Assembly: GCF_000007485.1 (NCBI RefSeq)
Contig: NC_004572.3
Span: 310,001-374,000 of the forward strand
Direction of reading: 5' to 3'
Length of the DNA: 64,000 bases
From: Tropheryma whipplei str. Twist
GTDB lineage: Bacteria; Actinomycetota; Actinomycetes; Actinomycetales; Microbacteriaceae
The notes under the pieces were generated by a model. The model was not told the origin of the DNA. It saw only the letters and a program-made list of their open reading frames with translations, and ran no database searches. Positions 16,764 through 26,209 of this stretch are shown here, piece after piece. A program made the position numbers and the translations under genes. How positions within the stretch are numbered: the first letter of the stretch is position 1; each line of letters starts with the position of its first letter.

Positions 16764-18395
16764 ATGAATACTAGTGTCGCGGCGACGTTATCCGAGAGAA
16801 ACAGAAAGGGTAGCGCCCTGCTGTCTATTCTTACGACCACAAATCATAAGACCATTGGTTATATGTATCTGGTAACTTCTTTTTTCTATTTCTGCCTTGC
16901 TGGTGTTATGGCGCTCCTTATCAGGACGCAGCTATTCGAGCCGGGGATGCATCTTATTCAGACTCGTGAGCAGTATAACCAGCTCTTTACCATGCACGGT
17001 ACGGTGATGCTTTTTCTGTTTGCCACTCCGCTTTTCTCGGGTTTTGCTAATGTTCTAACTCCGGTTCAGATTGGCGCTCCGGATATGGCTTTCCCGCGTC
17101 TCAATGCCCTTTCCTACTGGCTGTATCTTGTCGGTTCTCTTATAGTTGTCTCGACTTTTCTTATACCACAAGGTGCAGCGAGTTTTGGATGGTTTGCTTA
17201 TACCCCTCTTTCTAGTTACGAATATTCGCCCGGCGTTGGAGGAACGCTGTGGGTTATAGGTTTGGCTTTTTCTGGTTTTAGTTCAATTATCGGGGCCGTT
17301 AATTTCGTTACAACAATTATTACCATGAGGGCGCCTGGGATGACAATGTTCAGGATGTCAATTTTTAACTGGAATGTTCTTGTAACTTCCCTTTTGATTC
17401 TTGTTGCATTTCCGGTTTTAGCTGCTGCCTTGTTTTCTCTGGGAATGGATCGAGTATTTCGCTCGGTTTTGTTTGACCCATCAACGGGTGGTGCAATTTT
17501 ATGGCAGCACCTATTCTGGTTTTTTGGGCATCCTGAGGTATACATACTCGCGCTACCGTTCTTTGGTATTGTGTCGGAGATATTTCCCGCCTTTAGCCGT
17601 AAGCCAATATTTGGTTATCGCTCTTTGATTTTCGCAACTATTTCTATAGCGGCCCTGTCGGTAACTGTTTGGGCTCACCACATGTATGTTACAGGTGCAG
17701 TGCTTCTTCCGTTTTTCTCATTTATGACAATGCTTATAGCTGTTCCAACCGGTGTAAAGATATTCAATTGGGTGGGTACCATGTGGAGGGGTTCGATTAC
17801 TTTTGAAACACCGATGGTTTGGTCGATTGGGTTTATTACGACGTTTGTCTTGGGCGGCCTAACTGGTGTTATTTTAGCCTCCCCTTCATTAAATGATCAT
17901 CTTTCAGACAGCTATTTTGTTGTTGCGCATTTCCACTATGTTTTATTTGGGACAGTTGTTTTTGCGATGTTTGCCGGGTTTTATTTTTGGTGGCCGAAAT
18001 TTACCGGAAAAATGTTGAACGAAACTCTGGGTAAAATTCATTTCTGGCTTACTTTTATTGGGTTTCATATGACATTTCTGATACAGCATTGGCTTGGGGT
18101 TATTGGAATGCCCCGCAGGTACTACACTTATCTTCCTGAAGATGGGTTTACCTGGCTTCATCAGTTGTCTACCGTTGGTTCGTTTATCCTGGCTATTAGC
18201 CTTATACCCTTTTTTCTGAATCTTTGGGTGACATATAGAAGGCCGAAAGTTGACCTTCCTGATGATCCTTGGGGGAATGGGTGCAGTCTGGAGTGGGCCA
18301 CGGCTTCACCCCTTCCAAGGCATAACTTTAGATCCATACCAAAAATAAGATCTGAGCGGCCTGCATTTGATCTTCATCATCCTGATGTGCGGTAA
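16764..18395 (+). CDS. ctaD: Cytochrome c oxidase subunit I (CtaD)
   Basis: Catalytic haem-copper subunit of the aa3 oxidase, about 543 residues, twelve hydrophobic segments. Haem a ligand H78 lies in FTMHGTVML, the CuB histidine and cross-linked tyrosine in [12 protein letters not shown] (near residue 256), the CuB histidine pair in AHHMY (near 305), and the haem a3/a ligands in [11 protein letters not shown]. It starts eleven bases after ctaC and belongs to the same operon. Confidence 0.98.
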   Translation: MNTSVAATLSERNRKGSALLSILTTTNHKTIGYMYLVTSFFYFCLAGVMALLIRTQLFEPGMHLIQTREQYNQLFTMHGTVMLFLFATPLFSGFANVLTPVQIGAPDMAFPRLNALSYWLYLVGSLIVVSTFLIPQGAASFGWFAYTPLSSYEYSPGVGGTLWVIGLAFSGFSSIIGAVNFVTTIITMRAPGMTMFRMSIFNWNVLVTSLLILVAFPVLAAALFSLGMDRVFRSVLFDPSTGGAILWQHLFWFFGHPEVYILALPFFGIVSEIFPAFSRKPIFGYRSLIFATISIAALSVTVWAHHMYVTGAVLLPFFSFMTMLIAVPTGVKIFNWVGTMWRGSITFETPMVWSIGFITTFVLGGLTGVILASPSLNDHLSDSYFVVAHFHYVLFGTVVFAMFAGFYFWWPKFTGKMLNETLGKIHFWLTFIGFHMTFLIQHWLGVIGMPRRYYTYLPEDGFTWLHQLSTVGSFILAISLIPFFLNLWVTYRRPKVDLPDDPWGNGCSLEWATASPLPRHNFRSIPKIRSERPAFDLHHPDVR

Positions 18396-18415
18396 GTGTT
18401 AGGGGGAATTGTTAC

Positions 18416-18835
18416 ATGGGCCAATCGATAAAGCTTTTTTTCTGGCTTGGGGTTTTTTTCATTTTTGTTTGTCTTGTTTATACCGGTGCGCATATTCTTC
18501 TTGGCTTGGAGATTGAATGGACCGGGAGTGTGTCTTTTTTTGTTGCATGTATTCTTTTCTTCATGGTTTCTGCCTATTTGTCCAGCATAAACAAAAGAAT
18601 TGCTACCCTCCCGGAAGACAAGGAAGATGCCGATATTGATGATGCACCACCGGATATTGGTGTATTTGCGCCATGGAGCTGGTGGCCAGCTGTTCTATCG
18701 GTTTTTCTGGGGATAGCTGCGATCGGTTTTTCTGAACTGCGCGGAATGTGGCTGGTTATGTTTACTGCGCCGTTTGTCTTATTGTCGATTGTTGGTTTTG
18801 TTTATGAACATGTCAGGGGTAGGTGGATCCGTTAG
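18416..18835 (+). CDS. ctaF: Cytochrome c oxidase subunit IV, actinobacterial type (CtaF)
   Basis: About 139 residues with hydrophobic segments near residues 6-28, 36-54, 85-104 and 108-130. It has the actinobacterial subunit IV pattern, including the IDDAPPDIGVFAPWSWWP middle loop. A GGGGG ribosome site (18402-18406) precedes the ATG. The protein is an accessory subunit of the aa3 oxidase in the bcc-aa3 supercomplex. Its placement between ctaD and ctaE fits. Confidence 0.9.
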   Translation: MGQSIKLFFWLGVFFIFVCLVYTGAHILLGLEIEWTGSVSFFVACILFFMVSAYLSSINKRIATLPEDKEDADIDDAPPDIGVFAPWSWWPAVLSVFLGIAAIGFSELRGMWLVMFTAPFVLLSIVGFVYEHVRGRWIR

Positions 18836-18910
18836 GAGCCCTGTTTATGGCGTCTTGTTTCTTTGGGCATTTGAGAAAGGCTTTGCGCTGTCCTGATATT
18901 TTTCCCGATG

Positions 18911-18916
18911 TAGAAT
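18911..18916 (+). promoter_or_regulatory. TAGAAT -10 element before ctaE
   Basis: TAGAAT at 18911-18916 lies seven bases before the GTG start at 18924, within the 88-bp gap after ctaF. This suggests a second, leaderless promoter inside the respiratory cluster. Confidence 0.5.
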
Positions 18917-18923
18917 TGATCAC

Positions 18924-19547
18924 GTGAAGAAAGCGCTTGGTGAGTATTACCATAGCGCTGTTCGCCCGAATCCTGTTGCAATTGGAACGGTTGTTTGGCT
19001 CGGCAGCGAGCTTATGTTCTTTGCTGGTTTTTTCGCCATATTCTTTTCACTCAGGGGTGCCGCCCTTGGCGTGTGGGCAGCCGACTCATCTAAACTTGAC
19101 AGGCTGTATGCTCTCGTTAATACTGTCATCCTTATACTGTCTTCCGTAACCTGTCAGTTCGCCGTTCGCGCATCTGAGAGATTTCAGCCCAGGCGTAGGT
19201 CCTGGCAACCTCGTGACTGGGGTGCCATCGAATGGTTTTATCTATCCGCCTTTTTGGGCCTTATTTTCCTTGCCGGGCAGGTTAATGAATATGCCTCTCT
19301 CTATGCTGAGGGTATTACATTAAAGAGCAGCGCATTCGGCTCCGTTTTTTACCTCACAACCGGTTTTCACGGATTGCATGTGCTAGGTGGTATCGCGGCA
19401 ATGCTCGTTCTGATAGGTCGTTTTTATGCTGTCAAGAGATTTTCGACTCATGACGCCGTGGCAGCGATCGCCGTATCGTACTACTGGCACTTTGTTGACA
19501 TTGTGTGGGTTTTTTTGTTTTCGTCAATTTATATTCTCGGTGTGTGA
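18924..19547 (+). CDS. ctaE: Cytochrome c oxidase subunit III (CtaE)
   Basis: About 207 residues from GTG 18924, five hydrophobic segments, with the family features GTVVWLGSELMFFAGFFAIFF near the start and TTGFHGLHVLGG and SYYWHFVDIVWVFLF near the end. It stabilises the catalytic subunit of the aa3 oxidase. Its stop overlaps the qcrC ATG (TGATG), so oxidase and bc1 genes are translationally coupled. Confidence 0.96.
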   Translation: MKKALGEYYHSAVRPNPVAIGTVVWLGSELMFFAGFFAIFFSLRGAALGVWAADSSKLDRLYALVNTVILILSSVTCQFAVRASERFQPRRRSWQPRDWGAIEWFYLSAFLGLIFLAGQVNEYASLYAEGITLKSSAFGSVFYLTTGFHGLHVLGGIAAMLVLIGRFYAVKRFSTHDAVAAIAVSYYWHFVDIVWVFLFSSIYILGV

Positions 19548-20371
19548 TGATCCGGTCTTTATGTAGTCTTTTGCGTGGAAATGCATCGTTCTTCGTACGC
19601 AGAAAGCTGCGTAATGGCCTGTTGAGGATTGGCCTTATTGCCGCTTGTCTTGTCGTAACCGGTGGCACATATTCTGCCCTTCTTCAGGCTACAGCGTTTG
19701 CCGAGCAGGCACCTGCCTCGGAGAGTCAGATTGCTCAGGGGCATAAGCTTTTTATTGCTAATTGTGCAACATGCCATGGATTGAATGGTGAGGGAACGCA
19801 GTACGCGCCCAGTCTGGTTGGTGCTGGTGCTGCATCAGCTGATTTTCAGCTTTCTTCTGGGCGCATGCCGCTTAGGATGAATGGACCTCAGGCGCTTTAT
19901 AAGCCTCCTCAGTATACGAAGGATGAAATAGCGGCTGTTGTTGCATATGTTGCCTCCTTGGGTCCTGGGCCCGCCATTCCAGAGGAAAAGTATTTAACTC
20001 CAGATGGGGATCTTGTCTTGGGCGCAGAGCTCTTTAAGGTGAACTGTGCTGCCTGTCATAATGTTGCTGGCGCAGGAGGTGCCCTGACAGAGGGGAAGTT
20101 TGCACCGCGGATTATAAATATGCCCCCTGTGCGCATATACGAGGCAATGCTGACAGGGCCACAATCCATGCCGATTTTTAATGACGCGTCTATAACGCCC
20201 GAACAAAAGAGGGATATAATCACATATTTGCATTATTTATCTACGCAACCCTCACCCGGGGGCTTTGGGCTTGGTTCACTTGGGCCGGTCGCAGAAGGTC
20301 TGTTTGCTTGGGTTTTTCTCGTTGGAGGTATAACTGCTTTTGCGGTTTGGATTGCCGCTAGATCTGATTAG
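19547..20371 (+). CDS. qcrC: Dihaem cytochrome c subunit of bc1 complex (QcrC)
   Basis: Fused dihaem cytochrome c of actinobacteria that replaces a soluble cytochrome c. About 274 residues from the ATG overlapping the ctaE stop. An N-terminal membrane segment (about residues 25-46) is followed by two haem-binding motifs, CATCH (C73) and CAACH (C167), and a C-terminal anchor near 245-265. It passes electrons directly to the CuA domain of CtaC in the supercomplex. Confidence 0.96.
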   Translation: MIRSLCSLLRGNASFFVRRKLRNGLLRIGLIAACLVVTGGTYSALLQATAFAEQAPASESQIAQGHKLFIANCATCHGLNGEGTQYAPSLVGAGAASADFQLSSGRMPLRMNGPQALYKPPQYTKDEIAAVVAYVASLGPGPAIPEEKYLTPDGDLVLGAELFKVNCAACHNVAGAGGALTEGKFAPRIINMPPVRIYEAMLTGPQSMPIFNDASITPEQKRDIITYLHYLSTQPSPGGFGLGSLGPVAEGLFAWVFLVGGITAFAVWIAARSD

Positions 20372-20424
20372 GATGGGCTAAGTATGCCGAAGGATGTACA
20401 ACGCGGGTTAAGTCTGGCAGAAAA

Positions 20425-21408
20425 TTGACCGTGTCAGAGTTTAAAGACCCAGGCCTGCCTCCACATAGACAGCGATTGACAGATATTGACCCCAGTGCGG
20501 CCAAGCGCAGTGAAAGGATTGTATCTGTCTTATTTTTCCTGTCAGCTTTAGGTAGCGTATGGTCCATAGTAGCGTATTTCATTTTTCCCATAGAAAGCTC
20601 GGCAGGGTCGCGCTCGGTTCACTCCAACAATATGTTCTTTGGGCTTGGTATAGCGTTTTCTCTGTTATGCTTTGGTATTGCCGCCGTTCACTGGGCAAAG
20701 ACACTCATGCTTGGTACCGAAATATCAGAAACAAGGCATCCCATACGATCAAGCGATGAGGATCGCAAACAGGCCGATGAGATTATAAAGACTGCAGATT
20801 CAGAATCGGGATTTACCCGAAGAACGATGATTAAGGCTGCCCTTGTTACTGCCCTGGCCGCTTTTCCTCTTCCGGCAATAGTGCTTTTTCGTGGTTTTGC
20901 CCCTCAAGAAGATCCTGTTCCGCTATTGTCGCACACTATGTGGAAAAAGGGTATTCGTCTAGTCCACGACCCGACCGGTGTTCCGATTAAGGCGTCTGAC
21001 TTGACCGTTGGGTCTATTGTTCATGTTATTCCAGACGGTCTCCTTGACAGGCACGACAAGCTTGAACAGAAGGCTAAGGCAGTTGTTCTGCTGATACGGA
21101 TGCCTCTTGACCAGTTGCGCGTTAGTCCAGAGCGCAAAATGTGGCACTATAAGGGTATTGTTGCCTACTCGAAGGTCTGTACGCATTTGGGTTGCCCCGT
21201 ATCTCTTTATGAACATAGAACCCATCGTTTGCTATGCCCCTGTCATCAATCCCAGTTTGATATCTCTGATGAAGCTGCAGTGGTTTTTGGACCCGCCGCA
21301 AGACCGTTACCCCAGCTGCCAATAACGGTTGATTCCGAAGGTTATCTGATTGCACAGAGTGATTTTAAAGAGCCTGTTGGGCCGAGCTTCTGGGAGAGAT
21401 CGCTCTGA
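20425..21408 (+). CDS. qcrA: Rieske iron-sulfur subunit of bc1 complex (QcrA)
   Basis: About 327 residues. The start may be TTG 20425 or GTG 20431, two codons apart. It has three hydrophobic segments in the N-terminal half, as usual for actinobacterial QcrA, then the 2Fe-2S ligand motifs CTHLGC (near residue 252) and CPCHQSQFD. The C-terminus ends in the usual PLPQLPITVDSEGYL strand region. The stop overlaps the qcrB ATG. Confidence 0.95.
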   Translation: MTVSEFKDPGLPPHRQRLTDIDPSAAKRSERIVSVLFFLSALGSVWSIVAYFIFPIESSAGSRSVHSNNMFFGLGIAFSLLCFGIAAVHWAKTLMLGTEISETRHPIRSSDEDRKQADEIIKTADSESGFTRRTMIKAALVTALAAFPLPAIVLFRGFAPQEDPVPLLSHTMWKKGIRLVHDPTGVPIKASDLTVGSIVHVIPDGLLDRHDKLEQKAKAVVLLIRMPLDQLRVSPERKMWHYKGIVAYSKVCTHLGCPVSLYEHRTHRLLCPCHQSQFDISDEAAVVFGPAARPLPQLPITVDSEGYLIAQSDFKEPVGPSFWERSL

Positions 21409-23018
21409 TGTTTGGGGTAAAATCTCGGGACAAAAAAGTGCGTGAGGGCAGGTCAACTATTGTTGATAGGCTGAGTGTTTATATTGATGATCGAACATCA
21501 TTGGCTTTTGTTATACGCAAGTTCGCGAGAAAAATATTTCCGGACCACTGGAGTTTCCTTCTTGGCGAAGTTGCCCTATACAGTTTTGTTGTTATTTTCA
21601 TAAGCGGGGTTTTTCTAACCTTTTTTTTCCAGGCCTCTCAGGCCCCCATTCACTATCAGGGTAGTTATGCTCCCCTGAAGGGCGTTGAGATGTCTGCAGC
21701 TATGGAGTCCACCCTTCGGATTAGTTTTGATATTCGTGCGGGCCTCTTGATAAGGCAGATTCATCACTGGGCGGCTCTTACCTTTGTGGCTTCCATTGGT
21801 CTGCACATGCTTCGTGTGTTTTTTACGGGTGCCTTTAGAAAGCCCAGGGAGATTAACTGGGTTATCGGTTTTCTATTATTTATTCTTGCCATGGCAGAGG
21901 GTTTTACGGGCTATTCTCTCCCGGATGATCTATTGTCAGGTAACGGCCTTCGCATTATTGACGGCATGTTGCTCGGGATACCATTTGTTGGCACATGGCT
22001 TTCTTTCCTCTTGTTCGGTGGTGAGTTTCCCGGCACGCAAATAATTGGTCGCTTGTATACCATGCACATTCTCCTTTTGCCGATTATTCTAATAGCCCTA
22101 ATTGCGCTTCATCTTGTTCTTGTTGTTGTGCATAAACATACTCAATATCCCGGCGCAGGCAGAAATGAAAGGAATGTTGTTGGATATCCAGTGTTACCTG
22201 TTTACGCGGCAAAAGCTGGCGGGTTTTTCTTTATTGTGTTCGGCTTAATTGTGCTTACTGCCTCTTTATTCACGATAAACCCAATATGGAATTATGGACC
22301 GTATGATCCATCCCCTGTCTCGGCCGGAACGCAGCCCGACTGGTATATAGGGTTTGCCGATGGCGCATTGAGGCTTGTTCCTTCAGGATGGGAGGTGGTT
22401 GTTTTCGGTCTTACCCTTTCCTTCAACATTCTTATTCCGGTGTTTGTTATGTTGCTTTTTTTGTTTGCGGTTGCCATTTATCCATTTTTCGAGGCGTGGA
22501 TTACGGGGGATACTCGCGAACATCACATTTTAGATCGCCCAAGGAATGCACCCACGCGCACTGCAATTGGTGCTGCTGGTGTTGTCTTCTATACGGTCTT
22601 GTGGGCTGCCGCTGGGTCGGATATTATTGCGACTCATTTTCAAATGGGAATTGAGATCATAATAATAATTCTCAGAGTACTTCTTATTATTGGTCCTGTT
22701 GTCGCTTTTATCTTAACCAAGCGCTTGTGTCTTGCTTTGCAAAGAAAGGATAGGAGTATTGTGCTGCATGGTCAGGAATCTGGCCGTATAGTTCGTTTAC
22801 CGGGTGGGGAATTTGTTGAGGTGGAAACTGCGATAAACGAGTATGATCGATGGCGTCTTGTTAGTTATGACACCTATAAGCCATTAGCTCTTCTTCCGCG
22901 TAAGAATGGGAAAGTCTATTTTAGAGACAGGGTGCGTGCATTTTTATCACGTTGGTTTTTTGAGGATCGAATAGTCCCCGTAGCTCCCGATGATATCGTG
23001 CACACATCAGATCATTGA
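21408..23018 (+). CDS. qcrB: Cytochrome b subunit of bc1 complex (QcrB)
   Basis: Quinol-oxidising subunit, about 536 residues. Haem ligands are visible in RQIHHWAALTFVASIGLHMLR and in the TMHILLLP ... HLVLVVVHKHTQ helix, and the PDWYIGF segment near the Qo region is present. It carries the C-terminal extension beyond the last helix that is typical of actinobacterial QcrB. It closes the respiratory cluster. Confidence 0.96.
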   Translation: MFGVKSRDKKVREGRSTIVDRLSVYIDDRTSLAFVIRKFARKIFPDHWSFLLGEVALYSFVVIFISGVFLTFFFQASQAPIHYQGSYAPLKGVEMSAAMESTLRISFDIRAGLLIRQIHHWAALTFVASIGLHMLRVFFTGAFRKPREINWVIGFLLFILAMAEGFTGYSLPDDLLSGNGLRIIDGMLLGIPFVGTWLSFLLFGGEFPGTQIIGRLYTMHILLLPIILIALIALHLVLVVVHKHTQYPGAGRNERNVVGYPVLPVYAAKAGGFFFIVFGLIVLTASLFTINPIWNYGPYDPSPVSAGTQPDWYIGFADGALRLVPSGWEVVVFGLTLSFNILIPVFVMLLFLFAVAIYPFFEAWITGDTREHHILDRPRNAPTRTAIGAAGVVFYTVLWAAAGSDIIATHFQMGIEIIIIILRVLLIIGPVVAFILTKRLCLALQRKDRSIVLHGQESGRIVRLPGGEFVEVETAINEYDRWRLVSYDTYKPLALLPRKNGKVYFRDRVRAFLSRWFFEDRIVPVAPDDIVHTSDH

Positions 23019-23032
23019 TCTTTTGTTCTTGA

Positions 23033-23038
23033 TATAAT
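23033..23038 (+). promoter_or_regulatory. TATAAT -10 element before the DUF3145 gene
   Basis: TATAAT at 23033-23038, about 55 bases before the DUF3145 start, would give a transcript with a conventional leader. A second AT-rich hexamer (TATAAC, 23043-23048) lies just behind. No clear -35 box was found. Confidence 0.45.
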
Positions 23039-23094
23039 CCCTATATAACCCTCGTCAGTCCGTTTGGGGAAGCGTTGTACTGATGGGAGTTTCT

Positions 23095-23577
23095 GTGGTA
23101 TTACCTGTTTCCGGGTATGTGTTTATTCACTCTGCGCCGCGTTTTCTGTGCACTCATTTGTCTTGGGCTGTCTCGAGTGTGCTCTCTAAGAGGGTTGATC
23201 TTGCCTGGACTTGTCAACCGTTTCTTGCGGGGACGTACAGGTCTGTTTATCGTTGGGTTTCGGACAAACCTGGTACTGGCGCGGCGCTTGCAGCAGTTTT
23301 ACGCTCTTGGGATAACATACGATTTGAGGTTACTGAGAATTGTACTGCTGATAATGACGGTGCTCGTTGGCTGTACACACCGGAACTTGGCATTCACTAT
23401 GCCCAGACAGATAGCGCTGGGAATATTGTTCTTACGGAAAACAGGTTGCAGGACATATTAACACGGTGCGAGGGCAATTTTTCTTCTGTTAGAAGAGAGA
23501 TAAATTTTTGTTTGGGTAATGCCTGGGACGAGCAACTTGAACCCTATCGCAGTAGCGCGGGTTACGCCTACGCATAA
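23095..23577 (+). CDS. DUF3145 family protein
   Basis: Soluble protein of about 160 residues belonging to an actinobacterial family of unknown function. It is recognised by FIHSAPRFLCTHLSWAVSSVL near the start, GTGAALAAVLRSWDNIRFEVTE in the middle and the acidic GNAWDEQLEPYR near the end. GTG 23095 is preferred because GGGAG (23085-23089) lies five bases before it; ATG 23083 would add four residues. It is convergent with fabF, and the 89 bases between them contain no T-rich terminator. Confidence 0.85.
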   Translation: MVLPVSGYVFIHSAPRFLCTHLSWAVSSVLSKRVDLAWTCQPFLAGTYRSVYRWVSDKPGTGAALAAVLRSWDNIRFEVTENCTADNDGARWLYTPELGIHYAQTDSAGNIVLTENRLQDILTRCEGNFSSVRREINFCLGNAWDEQLEPYRSSAGYAYA

Positions 23578-23666
23578 ATAAGAAGAATCGACAGTGCATG
23601 ACAATATAGCACTACGTGATTGGCATTATATGGTTGTTTAGAGACGAGATTTTGAAGAAGTCCAGT

Positions 23667-24902
23667 TCAGTCGGTTGGCGTAAATGCAACAACCGCATTG
23701 TGACCCCCAAAGCCAAACGAATTACTGGTTGCTGCAAACGGTCGAGAAAGCTTTTTGGGGTGCCTTTGAATTCTCAGTTGTATATCCGGGTCTTGTTCAT
23801 CACAGTTAATTGTTGGAGGGATTATTGACTCAGAAACGGCCTTAACGGTAAATACAGCTTCCAAGGCACCAGCACCGCCAAGCAAATGTCCTGTTGATGC
23901 CTTTGTGGCAGAGACATATACATTTGCCAGGTGATCTTCGAATAGAGCAAGAAGGGCCTTATATTCACTTATATCGCCCAGAATAGTGGCTGTAGCGTGT
24001 GCATTAACGTATGTTATGTCCTCAGGCGAGAGCCCGCTCATTTTAAGGGTGTTCCTCATGGCAGTTGTTGCCATCTTTCCGTCTGGCTCAGGCGCAGTGA
24101 TATGATGCGCATCACTATTAAAAAGCGCACCCGAGATTTCGGCATATATTTTTGCACCCCTTGCTCTGGCGCGGGTCTTTTCTTCTAAAATCAAGACCGC
24201 AGCGCCTTCAGATACAACAAAGCCATCGCGATTCTTAGAAAAGGGTCTCGATGCATGCTCAGGATTACCGGAATAGGTCGACAGGGCAGACAGGCTGGCA
24301 AAAGCTGAAATGGTGAGAGGATTTATGGCCGACTCACTACCTCCCGCAATAACAACATCAGCCTTATTAGATCGAATCATGTCGAATCCAACAGCAATTG
24401 ACTCAGTTGATGCAGCGCAAGCACTTACCGAGGTGTGAATACCAGCCCTCGCCTGCATCTTCATCCCAACAGCCACCGCAGGGGCGTTTGGCATGAGCAT
24501 TGGCACGGTCATTGGCAACACACGACCTGGGCCCTTCTCGGCAAGCCTATCCCATGCACTCAAGACGGTATTTATACAACCTATCCCAGTGCCCCAACTA
24601 ACAGCCGTTCTCTCAGGATTTTGTTTTATATCTCCCGCGTCTTCCACTGCTTGCCGTGCTGCAATAAGAGAAATCTGACCTGCCCTATCGAGCCTATTTA
24701 CTTCAGTACGCGCGAGCAAATCCTCCACGCCATCAGGTACCAGTCCAGCAAAAGTCACCGGCAAATCAAACCCTTTGGTGCACCGATCGGGCAGGGTGCG
24801 AACACCACTCTCGCCATCCAGGAGCGCCTGCCAGGCCAGTTCAGTCCCGATCCCAAGGGGACAACAGACGCCTAGACCTGTAACAACAACTTGTCTGGAC
24901 AA
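23667..24902 (-). CDS. fabF: FabF, beta-ketoacyl-ACP synthase II
   Basis: Condenses malonyl-ACP with growing acyl-ACP in type II fatty-acid elongation. About 411 residues from a TTG that follows the acpP stop directly. The catalytic cysteine lies in SVSACAAS (around residue 164) and the two catalytic histidines in VNAHATAT and STGHLLGGAGALE. It is the last gene of the aceE-fabD-fabH-acpP-fabF run. A complete type II set, rather than a FAS-I multidomain enzyme, fits Microbacteriaceae. Confidence 0.96.
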   Translation of the reverse strand: MSRQVVVTGLGVCCPLGIGTELAWQALLDGESGVRTLPDRCTKGFDLPVTFAGLVPDGVEDLLARTEVNRLDRAGQISLIAARQAVEDAGDIKQNPERTAVSWGTGIGCINTVLSAWDRLAEKGPGRVLPMTVPMLMPNAPAVAVGMKMQARAGIHTSVSACAASTESIAVGFDMIRSNKADVVIAGGSESAINPLTISAFASLSALSTYSGNPEHASRPFSKNRDGFVVSEGAAVLILEEKTRARARGAKIYAEISGALFNSDAHHITAPEPDGKMATTAMRNTLKMSGLSPEDITYVNAHATATILGDISEYKALLALFEDHLANVYVSATKASTGHLLGGAGALEAVFTVKAVSESIIPPTINCDEQDPDIQLRIQRHPKKLSRPFAATSNSFGFGGHNAVVAFTPTD

Positions 24903-25151
24903 TTATGCCTTGGCAGCAATAATAAAGTCAACGGCATCACCCACCGTACGCAATTCCCTGACCTTATCGTCGGGAATTTCTATACCGTACTTCTCCTCAG
25001 CATTGACAACTATCGTCATCATGGAAATTGAATCTATATCTAAATCATCAACGAATGCCTTGTCGAGCTGGACACTACCTTTATCTATCCCAGTTTCATC
25101 ATGAACAATCTGGGCAATACTTTCGAGAACTTTCTCCCTTGATAAAGACAC
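24903..25151 (-). CDS. acpP: Acyl carrier protein
   Basis: About 82 residues from GTG, preceded by GAGGTG. The phosphopantetheine attachment serine is in DLDIDSISMM; the sequence is acidic and helical as usual. It carries the acyl chain for FabH, FabF and FabD, whose genes flank it. Between acpP and fabH there are 76 bases without a gene. Confidence 0.96.
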   Translation of the reverse strand: MSLSREKVLESIAQIVHDETGIDKGSVQLDKAFVDDLDIDSISMMTIVVNAEEKYGIEIPDDKVRELRTVGDAVDFIIAAKA

Positions 25152-25227
25152 GCAAACACCTCTCTAGACTAAAACAAAACCAATTTTACGGCTGACACTG
25201 TGAATGGACAAAATCATCGGGAATATG

Positions 25228-26196
25228 TTACGGCATTACAACTGTTTGTCCGGCGTACACTAACCCCGCACCAAAACCTATTTGTAGTGCAAGTTCCCCA
25301 GAGAGTGATGGATTGCCCTTGATGAGTGAATGCATCGCCAGTGGGATTGATGCAGAACTCGTATTGCCAGTTTTGCATATGTCTTGTGCAATCAGGACAT
25401 TTTCCTCAAGTCCAATCTGTTTTGCCAGCTCATCTATTATCCGTATATTTGCCTGATGAGGAATAAACGCGTTTAAATCCCCCGGTTGCACCTGGTTTAT
25501 GTCCAAGATCTGCTTTGCAACCTTGGCCATTTGCCAAACCGCCCATCGAAAAATGGATGACCCCTCTTGCCTTAAGGTTGGCCATGCCGAGCCGCTTTTT
25601 ACATCTGTTGTTGAGCCTGTTAGACCCACTGATTCAAGCTGTCCGGGGTTTCCACCACACACTGTTTTCCCGATGCCCATTGATGTGCTCCCAACCAGGA
25701 TTGCTGCACCCGCACCATCCGCCAAAAGAAAAGAGATGGTTCTATCGAGCGGGTCAATAAACTCGGAGAGTTTGTCCACCCCTATAACAAGCGCTCTGGA
25801 TGCAACCCCACTTTTTATCATGAGGTCTGCCTGGAAAATAGCGTAGGAGAACCCTGCACATGCAGCGTTTATATCAAGCAGTATTGCGTCCTGCACCCCT
25901 ATTCTGAATCCGACATGTGCGGCAACGGAAGGAGTATGCCCGAAGTGAGTTATAGTTGCCACCAGAATAAGATCGATATCCTCAGGACGCATTTGCGCAT
26001 CATTCAGGGCCTCCTTTGAGGCTGCGTATGCCATGTCAACGACAGTTGTACCTGAAAGCGCGCGCTTTCTTGAAATTATTCCAGTTCTGCGCCTTATCCA
26101 CTCGTCACTTGAATTAATCGGACCGATTAATTCATCATTGTACACATCCCGCTCGCCCCTGTAAGCACCTAGGGAAACTATCTTTGAATATCGCAC
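25228..26196 (-). CDS. fabH: FabH, beta-ketoacyl-ACP synthase III
   Basis: Starts fatty-acid synthesis by condensing an acyl-CoA with malonyl-ACP. About 322 residues from GTG 26196, chosen because the protein then begins RYSKIVSLGAYRGERD as in the family; upstream in-frame codons read through the end of fabD. The catalytic triad is visible as cysteine in NAACAGFSYA, histidine in IPHQANIR and asparagine in KTGNTSSAS. The start lies 13 bases beyond the fabD stop. Confidence 0.95.
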   Translation of the reverse strand: MRYSKIVSLGAYRGERDVYNDELIGPINSSDEWIRRRTGIISRKRALSGTTVVDMAYAASKEALNDAQMRPEDIDLILVATITHFGHTPSVAAHVGFRIGVQDAILLDINAACAGFSYAIFQADLMIKSGVASRALVIGVDKLSEFIDPLDRTISFLLADGAGAAILVGSTSMGIGKTVCGGNPGQLESVGLTGSTTDVKSGSAWPTLRQEGSSIFRWAVWQMAKVAKQILDINQVQPGDLNAFIPHQANIRIIDELAKQIGLEENVLIAQDICKTGNTSSASIPLAMHSLIKGNPSLSGELALQIGFGAGLVYAGQTVVMP

Positions 26197-26209
26197 TCTA
26201 GGCAGAATT